Shown here one piece after another: positions 1-8,107 of a stretch of DNA of 64,000 nt (positions within the stretch are counted from its first letter, which is position 1; each line of letters starts with the position of its first letter). Below the pieces are notes generated by a model. That model ran no database searches and had not been told where the DNA came from. It worked only from the letters and a program-made list of their open reading frames with translations. The position numbers were made by a program, and so were the translations under genes. The stretch lies in the NCBI GenBank assembly GCA_963836585.1, contig CAWIJV010000003.1, positions 496,001-560,000 on the forward strand, given 5' to 3'. Origin of the DNA: BTUB01 sp963836585. Lineage in GTDB: Bacteria > Babelota > Babeliae > Babelales > Vermiphilaceae.

Positions 1-8
1 CCATCAAG

Positions 9-40
9 TACAGATTACCATAAGGTTAAGCCACATTCAA
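9..40. repeat. 32-bp direct repeat, copy A
   Basis: This 32-base stretch recurs at 2110-2141 with a single mismatch (31 of 32 identical by eye). The two copies bracket the AlbA_2-type gene and its downstream intergenic region, so the segment between them could have arrived or been duplicated as a unit. No transposase sits between the copies. Confidence 0.75.
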
Positions 41-183
41 ACAGTGATTTCATCGTGGATGCCGAAAGTTGTTAAAATGGGTTAGAATGCTACGACATGA
101 AACTCTTGCTCTATAAATCACCTTATATGATATGCTTAAATCCGTTGAGAAACGGCCAATATCTTTATTAATCGGTGCCCCCT

Positions 184-1584
184 ATGAAAATTGCTCAATT
201 AAAATCTCTGATAAAGCAAGGCGAATCAAACTTATTGGAATTTAAAAGCTCTACAGGAAGCTTAAGCGCTGCTATGCAAACGGTGTCCGCTTTCTTAAAT
301 AGCGAGCAAGGTGGCACGGTTGTTTTTGGTGTTAAAGATGATGGGAAAATTATAGGGCAACCAGTTTCTGATAAAACAAGAAAAGAAATCGGGGTAGAAT
401 TAAGTAAGCTTGAGCCATTTGCTAAAATTGATATTGAATATATTACTATTTCAAATGATCAAAAAGTAATTGTATTTATAGTAAAGCCCGGGGATAAAGC
501 ACCTTATGATTATGACGGGCGTGCCTATATTCGCCATCAATCAACCACAACGCGAATGTCTAAAGAGGAATACACTTACTTATATAATAAGTATCATCCA
601 ACTACGTGGGAAGGTCTACCTAATACCCTGTGTACTCTTAATGATCTTGATCGTAAACGAATTAAACAAATTATCGATTTAGCTATTATTGAAAAACGGT
701 TGCCAGCGGCTGCAAAAAATTCCACAGTTCCTGATATTCTCAAAAAATTGGGTCTTGTGGTAAATAATAAACTCACCAATGCTGCGGTAATTCTATTTTG
801 TAAAAACGAAGAAAAACAATTTATTCAGTCAGTTATCCAATTAGGCCGCTTTAAAGGGGTTAATAAAAAAGAGTTTTTGGATAATAAAATATTAAAAGGT
901 AATGCCTTTGATTTATACGATAAAACTCTGGATTTCTTAGCTTTTTTTCTTCCGGTTGCCGCGCGCATTGAAGAGGGAAAGCCGCAGCGGATTGAAACTC
1001 CCGCTATTCCATACAAAGTTCTGCGGGAAGCCCTTGCTAATGCGCTGGTGCATCGAGATTATAGCCATGCGGGGGGATCAATATCAATCGCCATATATGA
1101 TGATCGAATTAATATTTCCAACATAGGCGCTTTACCTGTAGGGGTAGAGCTCAAAGAATTATCCAAAGAACATTCTTCGGTTCTACGAAATCCTCGAATT
1201 GCAAATGTTTTTTATCTTTGTGGGAATATTGAAAAATGGGGACGCGGCACCTTAGATATGATTGACGATTGTAAAAAGGTAGGAAATCCATTACCAATCT
1301 TTGAAGAAAGAGGAGGTAGCTTTTCAGTTACCTTACCGTTTAAAGAGCCAATTCGTAGTGTAATTTATACGCAAACAGTACCATCTCACAAATTAACACA
1401 ACGTCAAAAAGAAATTATTACCGTTTTACAACATGGCCCTTTAAAATCTCAGGAAATTAATGAACAATTATCTAAATCATTAAATGAGCGTGTTGTGCGA
1501 TTGGAATTGGCTAAACTTAAGAAAATGGGAATAATCAAATCTATCGGAAAAACTAAATCTACCACGTGGTCATTGATAAATTAA
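184..1584 (+). CDS. AlbA_2 domain / ATP-binding transcriptional regulator (RecG-like family)
   Basis: The protein has about 466 residues. The N-terminal ~120 residues match the AlbA_2 (Schlafen-type) putative DNA-binding domain: a LLEFKSS motif, then AFLNSEQGGTVVFGV and DGRAYIRHQSTT. Residues about 280-400 match the C-terminal ATPase-like domain of this family (REALANALVHRDYS, then GNIEKWGRGTLDMI). The last ~65 residues look like a winged helix (LTQRQKEIITVL to KKMGIIKSIG). Family members are usually annotated as transcriptional regulators or mislabelled RecG helicases; no helicase motifs are visible. ATG 184 was chosen over GTG 175, and neither has a clear Shine-Dalgarno. The stop is followed at once by three copies of AATTCGG (about 1583-1610), and an alternative frame stays open through them, so the true C-terminus may be slightly longer. 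It stands alone between two copies of a 32-bp direct repeat. Confidence 0.8.
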   Translation: MKIAQLKSLIKQGESNLLEFKSSTGSLSAAMQTVSAFLNSEQGGTVVFGVKDDGKIIGQPVSDKTRKEIGVELSKLEPFAKIDIEYITISNDQKVIVFIVKPGDKAPYDYDGRAYIRHQSTTTRMSKEEYTYLYNKYHPTTWEGLPNTLCTLNDLDRKRIKQIIDLAIIEKRLPAAAKNSTVPDILKKLGLVVNNKLTNAAVILFCKNEEKQFIQSVIQLGRFKGVNKKEFLDNKILKGNAFDLYDKTLDFLAFFLPVAARIEEGKPQRIETPAIPYKVLREALANALVHRDYSHAGGSISIAIYDDRINISNIGALPVGVELKELSKEHSSVLRNPRIANVFYLCGNIEKWGRGTLDMIDDCKKVGNPLPIFEERGGSFSVTLPFKEPIRSVIYTQTVPSHKLTQRQKEIITVLQHGPLKSQEINEQLSKSLNERVVRLELAKLKKMGIIKSIGKTKSTTWSLIN

Positions 1585-1963
1585 TTCGGAAACAATTCGG
1601 AATTAATTCGGAAATCATTGATTTCTGATTAGGCGCCTAAGTTGCCTGTCAGACAGCTCGCACGCTATTTTCCATCATTTACAAGTCGCCGAGAAATAAA
1701 GAATAGAAAAAATTATTATTAAAATCGCTAATGCAGCTCCCCCGCCGGATCTCGCTTCGGAGTTTTGATCATGAAATTTACTATGGCACTTATTGCAAAT
1801 TACTGTCAATTCTTGCATATGAGCATGCTCGCGACCATGTATACCATAGCCCACTTTCTATCCGGGTTTAGATAGTTTTCAAGATAATATGATGTGTTTT
1901 CTAAAACTCTTTGTTGTGTATTTAACATATTCAGAAGGGTAAAAATTCGATTAAATGGCGACA
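1585..1963. other. Intergenic region without a recognisable gene
   Basis: Apart from three AATTCGG copies at its left edge, this stretch shows no open frame with protein-like content, no tRNA and no convincing terminator. It leads into a dispersed palindromic repeat. Confidence 0.5.
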
Positions 1964-2078
1964 GCCAGGCGTCCTTCGACAAGCTTCCGACTCCGCTACA
2001 GCTTCGACGGACACGCAGGATGAGCGGAATCGAGGCGAAGTCTGGCCTGCCATACGAAGCCTTGGCGTAGTATGGCGG
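1964..2078. repeat. Dispersed palindromic intergenic element, divergent copy
   Basis: The segment begins with a CCTTCGA-type end and has internal inverted repeats around CCG...CGG. Its second part (2042-2075) is identical over 34 bases to 51149-51182, beside tRNA-His. It belongs to the family of intergenic palindromes seen at 14823, 20452, 22685, 32421, 48783 and 58282. The minus-strand frame across it (1931-2137) is an artefact of the repeat. Confidence 0.65.
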
Positions 2079-2109
2079 TACCTAGTTGACACGTTCAGGA
2101 ACGGCCAAA

Positions 2110-2141
2110 TACAGATTACCATAAGCTTAAGCCACATTCAA
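2110..2141. repeat. 32-bp direct repeat, copy B
   Basis: Near-identical to bases 9-40 with one mismatch. It lies just upstream of the 3' end of the minus-strand hypothetical gene at 2167-3237, so the two copies enclose about 2.1 kb holding only the AlbA_2-type gene. Confidence 0.75.
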
Positions 2142-2166
2142 TCGGTACTTTCGGTGTGCAATATAA

Positions 2167-3237
2167 TCAATTGTTAGAACTTGTGCTCGCCATCAGTCTT
2201 AATGCTGCAATGAGCCTGAATATCAATTCGAATTTTTTTATGCGGTTTTCAATATTGATAATATTTGGCTTTTGATTAGGATCTTTACGCCCGACCACAA
2301 TTAGGTATCCGGGTAAAAAATTAAATTTGCGAAATGTTAATCCTGGTGTTATTTCAACTAAGTTTTTTAAAATTAATGCACCTATGATATAGCTATCTAT
2401 TTTTTTTTCTAATTCCGCATCTGCTGTTAAAATAATTGTGGATTCTCTCATACTTGAATCCGGTGGTAAAACACCCATACATCCAGCTTCTAGCAAGTAT
2501 GCATCAAGAAGTTCTTCATTATCTCTAAAAAGCTTTTTTCCAACTATTTTTCCAAATAATGATGCTCCTGGTGCATTATCCATTTTTCGCGCTCCGAGAT
2601 AATAACCAGCCATTATTTTTAATACTATAATTCTATTATTTTCTATTTTTGACCACTGGTCATATCTTAATAATACATCCCAGGCAAACCAGCCACACAC
2701 TATTTTAAAATTACTATGTTTTTTCCCTTCTTTTTTAAGGGTTTTTATAAAGCTTTTAACTACTTCTTCTATTACTATTACATTTTCAATACAGCAATAT
2801 TTTTTTAATTTAATGTTTGCTTTATCTATAATGGACTGAACATCAATTTCTTTATTGAAAAAAATGTTTAAATTATTAAGAATCTCATTAAAAAGCAAAT
2901 CGAGTTTTTTGACTAATTCAGGAGTTTCACTATATTGTTCAATATATTCATCCACTTTTTTAGCGCTATCAAAACATTTTAAAAATTTTTCTGCCTTTTC
3001 TGTGCAAACTGTTTTACAGAGGGGTCCAAGGCCACAATATTCAATAATCGCAAATGGATTTATAACTGCTTGATAGTCACCTTTAAATTCTGGCCATTGT
3101 GCAGAAATATTATCAAGAACTTGAAAGAAATCATCTTCTTTTTGTTGTAAGTTTTTTTTAGTGAGTTCAAGATCGGAAACTTTCTCATAATAAGAATAAC
3201 GACTATTAAAGGATGTATCTAAGAATAACTTTTTCAT
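2167..3237 (-). CDS. Hypothetical protein, 356 aa
   Basis: The family is not recognised. The protein is lysine-rich and mostly helical by composition, with no signal peptide. The first residues (MKKLFLDTSF) and a later ILTADAELEKKI segment are faintly like the first and C-terminal acidic motifs of PIN-fold nucleases. The spacing is much larger than in a normal PIN domain (about 130 residues), so this is only a suggestion. It is AT-rich like the rest of the left accessory region and stands alone. ATG 3237 has no obvious Shine-Dalgarno. The reading frame is long and uninterrupted with normal codon use, which supports a real gene. Confidence 0.7.
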   Translation of the reverse strand: MKKLFLDTSFNSRYSYYEKVSDLELTKKNLQQKEDDFFQVLDNISAQWPEFKGDYQAVINPFAIIEYCGLGPLCKTVCTEKAEKFLKCFDSAKKVDEYIEQYSETPELVKKLDLLFNEILNNLNIFFNKEIDVQSIIDKANIKLKKYCCIENVIVIEEVVKSFIKTLKKEGKKHSNFKIVCGWFAWDVLLRYDQWSKIENNRIIVLKIMAGYYLGARKMDNAPGASLFGKIVGKKLFRDNEELLDAYLLEAGCMGVLPPDSSMRESTIILTADAELEKKIDSYIIGALILKNLVEITPGLTFRKFNFLPGYLIVVGRKDPNQKPNIINIENRIKKFELIFRLIAALRLMASTSSNN

Positions 3238-3538
3238 GTAGATATCAATATGGGAATTATGCGGGTAATAACAAACATCTATTACGAATATTATACCATT
3301 TGTAATGCCAATTTACGATTAAACTTGCATTTCCCAATAAATTATTTATTATTACCCTCAATTGTAATGAAAGCACCATCAACACCAGGGTAGTCCCATG
3401 AAAAGCATCATACTTCTCCAAATGCAATATATGCAGCGAGAGCAATGGCTAGATCATAATGATCTAAGCTGCCTCACGTTATGCATATATAGTTTAAAAC
3501 ACACAATCCCCCTTTACTGATATTAATTTATATCGATA
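3238..3538. other. Intergenic region
   Basis: About 300 bases of AT-rich sequence between the start of the minus-strand hypothetical gene and a doubtful plus-strand small ORF. It presumably holds the promoter of the minus-strand gene. No RNA gene or repeat is evident. Confidence 0.4.
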
Positions 3539-3976
3539 ATGCTAGAGAGCATGAATCGAGAGTTTATGATGCTAAGAAGAAATAGAGCTACTGCGCGCGT
3601 TCGTGCGCCTGCTCCAAGACCCGTTGAAATTATTTTGTCTGCAGAAGCTCGTAGAAAGTTCGCAGACTTTATCATGCTCCTTGATACTGCTGAAAGGCGT
3701 TCAGGAGTTATCAAAAATGAACGCAAAAAAGTAAAACTAAGTAAAACACGAGATGGCCCGCAATCTAGCGGGCTATTTCTGTTTCTTAAATTATTATGCT
3801 GTTACGGGCAATTTTCCCTTGGCTTCTATCTGGCCAAATATAACCTGTGCCGCAGCTTCTTGGGCATCCTCATCATCTTCATAGGCCATAATTACTGCAT
3901 CTTCTTGTTTGAAATATTTAAGGCTATATGGGTTTCCAAAAAGAGTTACAATTACTCGTTTTCCTTTTGCTTTTAA
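3539..3976 (+). CDS. Doubtful small basic ORF
   Basis: The first ~70 codons read like a real small basic helical protein (LSAEARRKFADFIMLLDTAERRSG). The frame then runs through a hairpin terminator (3755-3780) and 180 bases into the antisense of the glycosidase gene. If a gene exists here it probably ends before the hairpin, with a base-call error hiding the stop. There is no Shine-Dalgarno before ATG 3539 or the next ATG. Kept at low confidence. Confidence 0.22.
   Translation: MLESMNREFMMLRRNRATARVRAPAPRPVEIILSAEARRKFADFIMLLDTAERRSGVIKNERKKVKLSKTRDGPQSSGLFLFLKLLCCYGQFSLGFYLAKYNLCRSFLGILIIFIGHNYCIFLFEIFKAIWVSKKSYNYSFSFCF
3755..3780. terminator. Hairpin terminator between convergent transcripts
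   Basis: Inverted repeat GCCCGC (3756-3761) and GCGGGC (3768-3773), followed on the plus strand by a T-rich run. It lies 20 bases beyond the stop of the minus-strand glycosidase gene and can serve either direction. Confidence 0.65.
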
Positions 3977-5485
3977 AGTGCGTAATAAATCAAGCGTATT
4001 ATTTGATAATCCAAATTGTTTGCTTTCAAATTTATTCATATCAAAAATACTTACAATTACTGAATCAGAGGATTCTAGTTTTTGTGCCGCTTGATCGCAA
4101 TGCTCCTTAGATTCTTGCGCAGATAAACGTATAGAAGGGCATGGCTGCATTCCTGTTACTATTTTGGTGAATACGCTTTCAGATGTGCCACCAATTTGAA
4201 GCACAGTCATATTTTTAAATGCCTTATCAGGCACAGTATTTTGTTTATTTTGTACTAAAGTAATTGCTTCTTGATATAAGCGTTTTTTAAGCGCATATGC
4301 ATGTGGAGTATGCAACTGTGACGCTAATTGAGTTTTATCAATAGGCTTGTGATTTGGTACATTTAATTGTTCTTTTGCTTTTAATATTTTCAAAACTCGC
4401 TTATTGAGATCTTCTAAGGGAATTCGCCCATCCAGCACAGCCTCTTCTATTTTCTTAACAGCTTCAGGTACTCGAGGAGATGAAAGTAATATATCATTAC
4501 CTGCAAAATAAGCCTCAAGCTCTAAATTGCCGGGTTCATAATATTTGGAAACAGCTTTCATTCCAAGTCCATCAGTGATTACCAGGCCTTCAAATCCGAG
4601 CTCATTCTTTAGCAAATCAGTTACTATAGCTTTAGATAAGCTTGAAGCAGTATGCTCTCTAGAATCATATACGGGCACTTGTAAATGCGCCGTCATTATT
4701 GCACTTGCTCCTGCTGCAATAACCTTTCTAAAGGGAAGCAATTCAACATCATGAAGTCTTTTTTTGTCATGCTCGATAACAGGCAACGCTAAATGTGAAT
4801 CAACGTTGGTATCACCATGGCCGGGAAAATGTTTGGCACATGCCAAGGTACCGCCATCATGAAGGCCACGCATAATATAAATTGCTTTTTCAGCAACTAT
4901 TTCTGGATTTTCACCTAGTGAACGATCTGATATTACGGGGTTTGAAGGATTATTATTTACATCTACTACTGGTGAAAGATTCATATCAACACCAATAACT
5001 TTGCATTGACGCCCCACTTCTTTGCCAAACTCATACAGCAATTCATTATTTTGGATCGCGCCTAAAGTCATATTGCGAGGAAATCGGACCGTCTCATAAA
5101 GACGCATGCTAATACCCCATTCTGAATCTTGGAAGGTCCACATAGGATATTTGCTTAAACTGTAATAATGATTCATAAAATCTACTTGCTTATCTGGCGT
5201 ACTCTTAAATAAAAATATGAGCCCACCTACATGATATTCACGAATCATTTTTTCTACATTCTCTACAGACATATCTTGTGCAGACTTTGCCATTGCTGAT
5301 GCGAGCGATTCTTCTGGCTGATCAAAACAGGATGCTGCAGCAATTACAAATAGCTGGCCAATCTTTTCTTTCAAACTCATTTTTTGTAACGTTTGCTCAG
5401 CCCATGATACTGATGGCTTTTCTAAAGCTTGCTGCCCCAAAGGAATAAGAGTTAATAATAGCATAATATAGTTATGAATTTTCAT
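3794..5485 (-). CDS. nagZ: Exported glycoside hydrolase family 3 protein (beta-N-acetylhexosaminidase, NagZ-like)
   Basis: The protein has 563 residues with an N-terminal hydrophobic signal (residues 1-20, IMLLLTLIPLGQQA), so it is probably periplasmic, unlike the cytoplasmic NagZ of E. coli. The TIM-barrel domain carries the NagZ signature KHFPGHGDT (residues 218-226), which contributes the acid/base His-Asp pair, and VITDGLGM with the likely nucleophile Asp305. A second C-terminal alpha/beta domain (about 390-560) makes it longer than minimal NagZ (~340 aa) and like the two-domain Gram-positive enzymes. Expected substrate is GlcNAc-containing peptidoglycan fragments or other hexosaminides. 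It ends at a hairpin terminator, and its promoter region carries one copy of a 29-bp repeat that also flanks the neighbouring IS. Confidence 0.9.
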   Translation of the reverse strand: MKIHNYIMLLLTLIPLGQQALEKPSVSWAEQTLQKMSLKEKIGQLFVIAAASCFDQPEESLASAMAKSAQDMSVENVEKMIREYHVGGLIFLFKSTPDKQVDFMNHYYSLSKYPMWTFQDSEWGISMRLYETVRFPRNMTLGAIQNNELLYEFGKEVGRQCKVIGVDMNLSPVVDVNNNPSNPVISDRSLGENPEIVAEKAIYIMRGLHDGGTLACAKHFPGHGDTNVDSHLALPVIEHDKKRLHDVELLPFRKVIAAGASAIMTAHLQVPVYDSREHTASSLSKAIVTDLLKNELGFEGLVITDGLGMKAVSKYYEPGNLELEAYFAGNDILLSSPRVPEAVKKIEEAVLDGRIPLEDLNKRVLKILKAKEQLNVPNHKPIDKTQLASQLHTPHAYALKKRLYQEAITLVQNKQNTVPDKAFKNMTVLQIGGTSESVFTKIVTGMQPCPSIRLSAQESKEHCDQAAQKLESSDSVIVSIFDMNKFESKQFGLSNNTLDLLRTLKAKGKRVIVTLFGNPYSLKYFKQEDAVIMAYEDDEDAQEAAAQVIFGQIEAKGKLPVTA

Positions 5486-5533
5486 TGCGATCCCTTTATT
5501 TTAGAAATATACTTTTGCATCATTAGTGAATAC

Positions 5534-5562
5534 TAATAATATCCAATTAAAACACAAAGGAA
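5534..5562. repeat. 29-bp direct repeat, left of IS982-family element
   Basis: Identical to 6513-6541 at 28 of 29 positions. The copies abut the two ends of the insertion sequence. They are far longer than the few-base target duplications usual for this family. Confidence 0.8.
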
Positions 5563-6513
5563 AAGTCGAATTGTGAAATTAACAAAGGCTTAAAATAGAA
5601 GTAGGATAACTCCCAAAATAAACCAAAAAGAGGGAGTTATCCTTGAAAAACATAGTAGAACTATACTGCATAGTTGATGAAGTGGTCAAGCAAGTTGAGC
5701 AAAAAATGGGCAAAAAGTTTTGCCGAGGCAGAAAAAATAAGCTACGAAAAAGTGAGTTGATTACCATGACACTAATTGGGCATTTTGATTCCATTGAGAC
5801 AGACAAAAAGCTTTATGAATACGTAACTTCTTACTGGACTGATTATTTCAAAAATGTGCCATGCTATGAGCAGTTTACTCGAGGAATTCGCTCAACTTCA
5901 GAGTACCTGGATCTCATGTTAGGAATTTTGTGTCAACTCAATCAGACTCCGGAAAAGGGGCTTTATATTGTTGATTCAACGTGCTTACCCGTGAGTGACT
6001 TTGATCCCAGCGAATGCCCAAAGTGGGCATCTGGGGCAAAAATGGGCAAAAATATTTTCGGATTTTATTATGGCTTCAAGCTGCACATCATCATTAATCG
6101 AAACATGGAAGTGGTTTCTTGCATGATAACTCCTGCCAATGTTCATGATGTAAAATTGCTTTCCATAGAGCCATTTATAGCGAATATCAAAGGCAAATTG
6201 ATCGGGGATAAAGGCTATGTCTGTCCTCAAAAATTGCGAGACAAATTAAGCGCACAAGATTTGGAATGTATCTTTAAACAGCGGGAAAATATGGACCCAT
6301 ATTTAAACAAATTTTATGAGGAGTATTTAAGTCAGCGACAGGTGATTGAAGGGGTTTTTAGCTATTTGAAAAATAGGCTAAAAGCGCTTCATAGCTTTGC
6401 AAGATCGGCTGAGAGCTTTTTAGTGCACGTAAAAGCCGCCTTGGCGGCTTACATGCTCAAAAATCTGAGCCAATTTACCGTAGGTTTAACAATTTAATTT
6501 CACAATTCGACTT
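5563..6513 (+). mobile_element. IS982-family insertion sequence
   Basis: The element is about 950 bp with perfect 20-bp terminal inverted repeats (5563-5582 and 6494-6513, AAGTCGAATTGTGAAATTAA and its complement). It encodes one intact transposase, so it looks recently active. It is inserted between the divergent glycosidase and exported-kinase genes. A 29-bp near-perfect direct repeat flanks it; the right copy supplies the ribosome-binding region of the kinase gene. Confidence 0.9.
5643..6497 (+). CDS. IS982-family transposase
   Basis: This is a full-length DDE transposase of 284 residues. The likely catalytic residues are Asp111 (YIVDSTCLPV), Asp189 (LIGDKGY) and Glu236 (QRQVIEGVFSYLK). 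The FGFYYGFKLHIII and MITPANVHD segments are typical of the family. It starts at TTG 5643, preceded by AGGGAG about 10 bases upstream; the frame has no nearby ATG that would keep the conserved N-terminus. The stop lies inside the right inverted repeat. There is no frameshift or truncation. Confidence 0.93.
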   Translation: MKNIVELYCIVDEVVKQVEQKMGKKFCRGRKNKLRKSELITMTLIGHFDSIETDKKLYEYVTSYWTDYFKNVPCYEQFTRGIRSTSEYLDLMLGILCQLNQTPEKGLYIVDSTCLPVSDFDPSECPKWASGAKMGKNIFGFYYGFKLHIIINRNMEVVSCMITPANVHDVKLLSIEPFIANIKGKLIGDKGYVCPQKLRDKLSAQDLECIFKQRENMDPYLNKFYEEYLSQRQVIEGVFSYLKNRLKALHSFARSAESFLVHVKAALAAYMLKNLSQFTVGLTI

Positions 6514-6541
6514 AATAATATTCAATTAAAACACAAAGGAA
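6513..6541. repeat. 29-bp direct repeat, right of IS982-family element
   Basis: Right-hand copy of the repeat at 5534-5562, with one mismatch. It contains the AAAGGA Shine-Dalgarno that precedes the exported kinase gene at 6546. Confidence 0.8.
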
Positions 6542-6545
6542 TAAT

Positions 6546-7211
6546 ATGATTGCAAATCGTTTATTGTTATTATTGCCCATCTTTGTACTATTTAGCATGC
6601 AAGCTCAGCAACCCCCAACTCTCGATCAAATTATTGATGAGCATATTGCAAAGCTCACTAATCTTGACAAAGAACATAAACCATTATTAATTTTATTCTC
6701 TGCAACTGCAGGCATGGGTAAAACAACGGTGGCAAAAAAAATCGAAGATGAATTAGGAGCGGTGCGTATTACTCTTGATGAGGCACGCATTTTAATGAAA
6801 AAATATGGTGTGTATCCTCTCACTGGCACTGAACAAGATAGAATTACCTGCATAATGAACTATCTTGATAAGTTATTACTTGCCTTAGAAACAAAATCAA
6901 AAAATCATTTAGTAATTTTAGATGACACTGTTGATAGAATGCATCAAAAAATTGCTAGTATTGCTGCTAATCATAAATGCCCCACCTTCCTCATACAAGT
7001 AAAAGCATCTAAAGAAACTGCGATCCGAAGAATTAAGGGACGTGAAAAAGATCCTCAAGGATATCTAGATAATATCGATCGTTGGTATAAAGATTATTTG
7101 GCGTTTGATTCAAAGTGCATTGATTATGCGATAGATAATGATACCGATGGCAAAGATCCTGCGATTAAGCCGCTATTGGATACTTTAAAAACTAAACATA
7201 AAGTTTGTTAA
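6546..7211 (+). CDS. Exported P-loop kinase-like ATPase (AAA_33 / zeta-toxin-like fold)
   Basis: A 221-residue protein with a clear signal peptide (residues 1-21, LLLLLPIFVLFSMQAQ). The phosphate-binding loop is at 52-61 (SATAGMGKTT), followed by ITLDEAR, a LVILDDT Walker-B-like strand, and an arginine-rich lid (AIRRIKGREKD). This order fits small P-loop kinases such as AAA_33 and zeta-toxin relatives, which phosphorylate nucleotides, sugars or polynucleotides. An export signal on a P-loop kinase is unusual, because the periplasm lacks ATP. It may be sent to a host cell, or the segment may act as a membrane anchor. AAAGGA lies eight bases before ATG 6546. A hairpin terminator follows. Confidence 0.75.
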   Translation: MIANRLLLLLPIFVLFSMQAQQPPTLDQIIDEHIAKLTNLDKEHKPLLILFSATAGMGKTTVAKKIEDELGAVRITLDEARILMKKYGVYPLTGTEQDRITCIMNYLDKLLLALETKSKNHLVILDDTVDRMHQKIASIAANHKCPTFLIQVKASKETAIRRIKGREKDPQGYLDNIDRWYKDYLAFDSKCIDYAIDNDTDGKDPAIKPLLDTLKTKHKVC

Positions 7212-7231
7212 TTGGTATCTATTAAGTATTC

Positions 7232-7262
7232 AAGAGCTCGGTTATTAATCGGGCTCTTTCTT
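7232..7262 (+). terminator. Rho-independent terminator
   Basis: The stem AAGAGC(T)CG pairs with CG(G)GCTCTT around a TTATTAAT loop and is followed by TTCTTTTT. It lies 20 bases after the kinase stop. Confidence 0.7.
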
Positions 7263-7322
7263 TTTACTCATAGCTGCTTTATCTTTATGGTGCATCTTTA
7301 ACCCATTACCGTAATAGCATCT

Positions 7323-8107
7323 ATGATAGACACCGTTGTATTACTTTTACCTCAACATGCATATCAAATTACTGAGCCAGATAAATTTGTGCCATCAGCA
7401 CGATGGATTACAGGGATCAGCTCAAGTGCCCTTCACGGAATTCAGTCGCGCCAAAACCCAACTAAGAAAGAACTATTAGCGGGCATCTATAAGCCACGGC
7501 TCACCTTATTCCCCAGTGCCAATACACGTAATTCAAAAGAGATGGTATTAAAAGTTGAACTCTCATTGCCCAAGCTATTTTTTGGTAATAATTTTGAAGA
7601 ACTAAAAGGGAAAGATTGGCAGCCTCTACTCTCTAAGCTATCATCCACTTTAGATCAAATGGGGGTTATTGTTGATCCCCTTGCTCTTGCGCGAGCACCC
7701 ATATCAGCAATCCATTATTCTAAAAATATTGCCCTCACAGATGGCTCAACGCCCTATCACTATATTAATAAGATCAAAGAAGCAAATATAAAGCTGAGCC
7801 TGGATACTAATCAAACGGATTATCGCAATGAAGGGCATAGCTATAAATGGCACTGCAATTCATATGAGGTAGCCTTTTACGATAAGATTAAAGATCTTGA
7901 AAAGGCTAAGCAAAGTGATAAGCGGGCAATAGAAAAAGATAACGCGTTGCAATTGAATCTCTTTTCAAAATTTGCACGAAGGAAGAAAAAATTAGAAATC
8001 CTGCGCATGGAAGTGCGTTTGAATAAGAGGCAGAAAATTAAACAGCTTTTTAATAAGCTCGGCATCAAATCAGATTTATCTTTTAAAAGCCTTTTTAAGG
8101 CTGCCAC
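7323..8107 (+). pseudogene. Phage/plasmid replication initiator (gene II/X, Phage_CRI-like), N-terminal part
   Basis: The fragment resembles the replication proteins of filamentous phages and related single-stranded DNA elements (rolling-circle initiators). Conserved-looking segments are LKVELSLPKLFFGNNF, ISAIHYSKNIALTDG, QTDYRNEGHSYKWH and SYEVAFYDKIKDLEKAKQSDKR, the last carrying a likely catalytic Tyr. The frame is cut at codon ~262 by an IS256-family element; the stop at 8117 lies within the IS end. Removing the IS and one copy of the target duplication restores the frame into the fragment at 9446. This marks an integrated phage or plasmid. Confidence 0.8.

Noticed and set aside
1931..2137. 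Minus-strand 68-codon frame
   Set aside because: It lies entirely within dispersed and direct repeats and has no start context or protein-like features.
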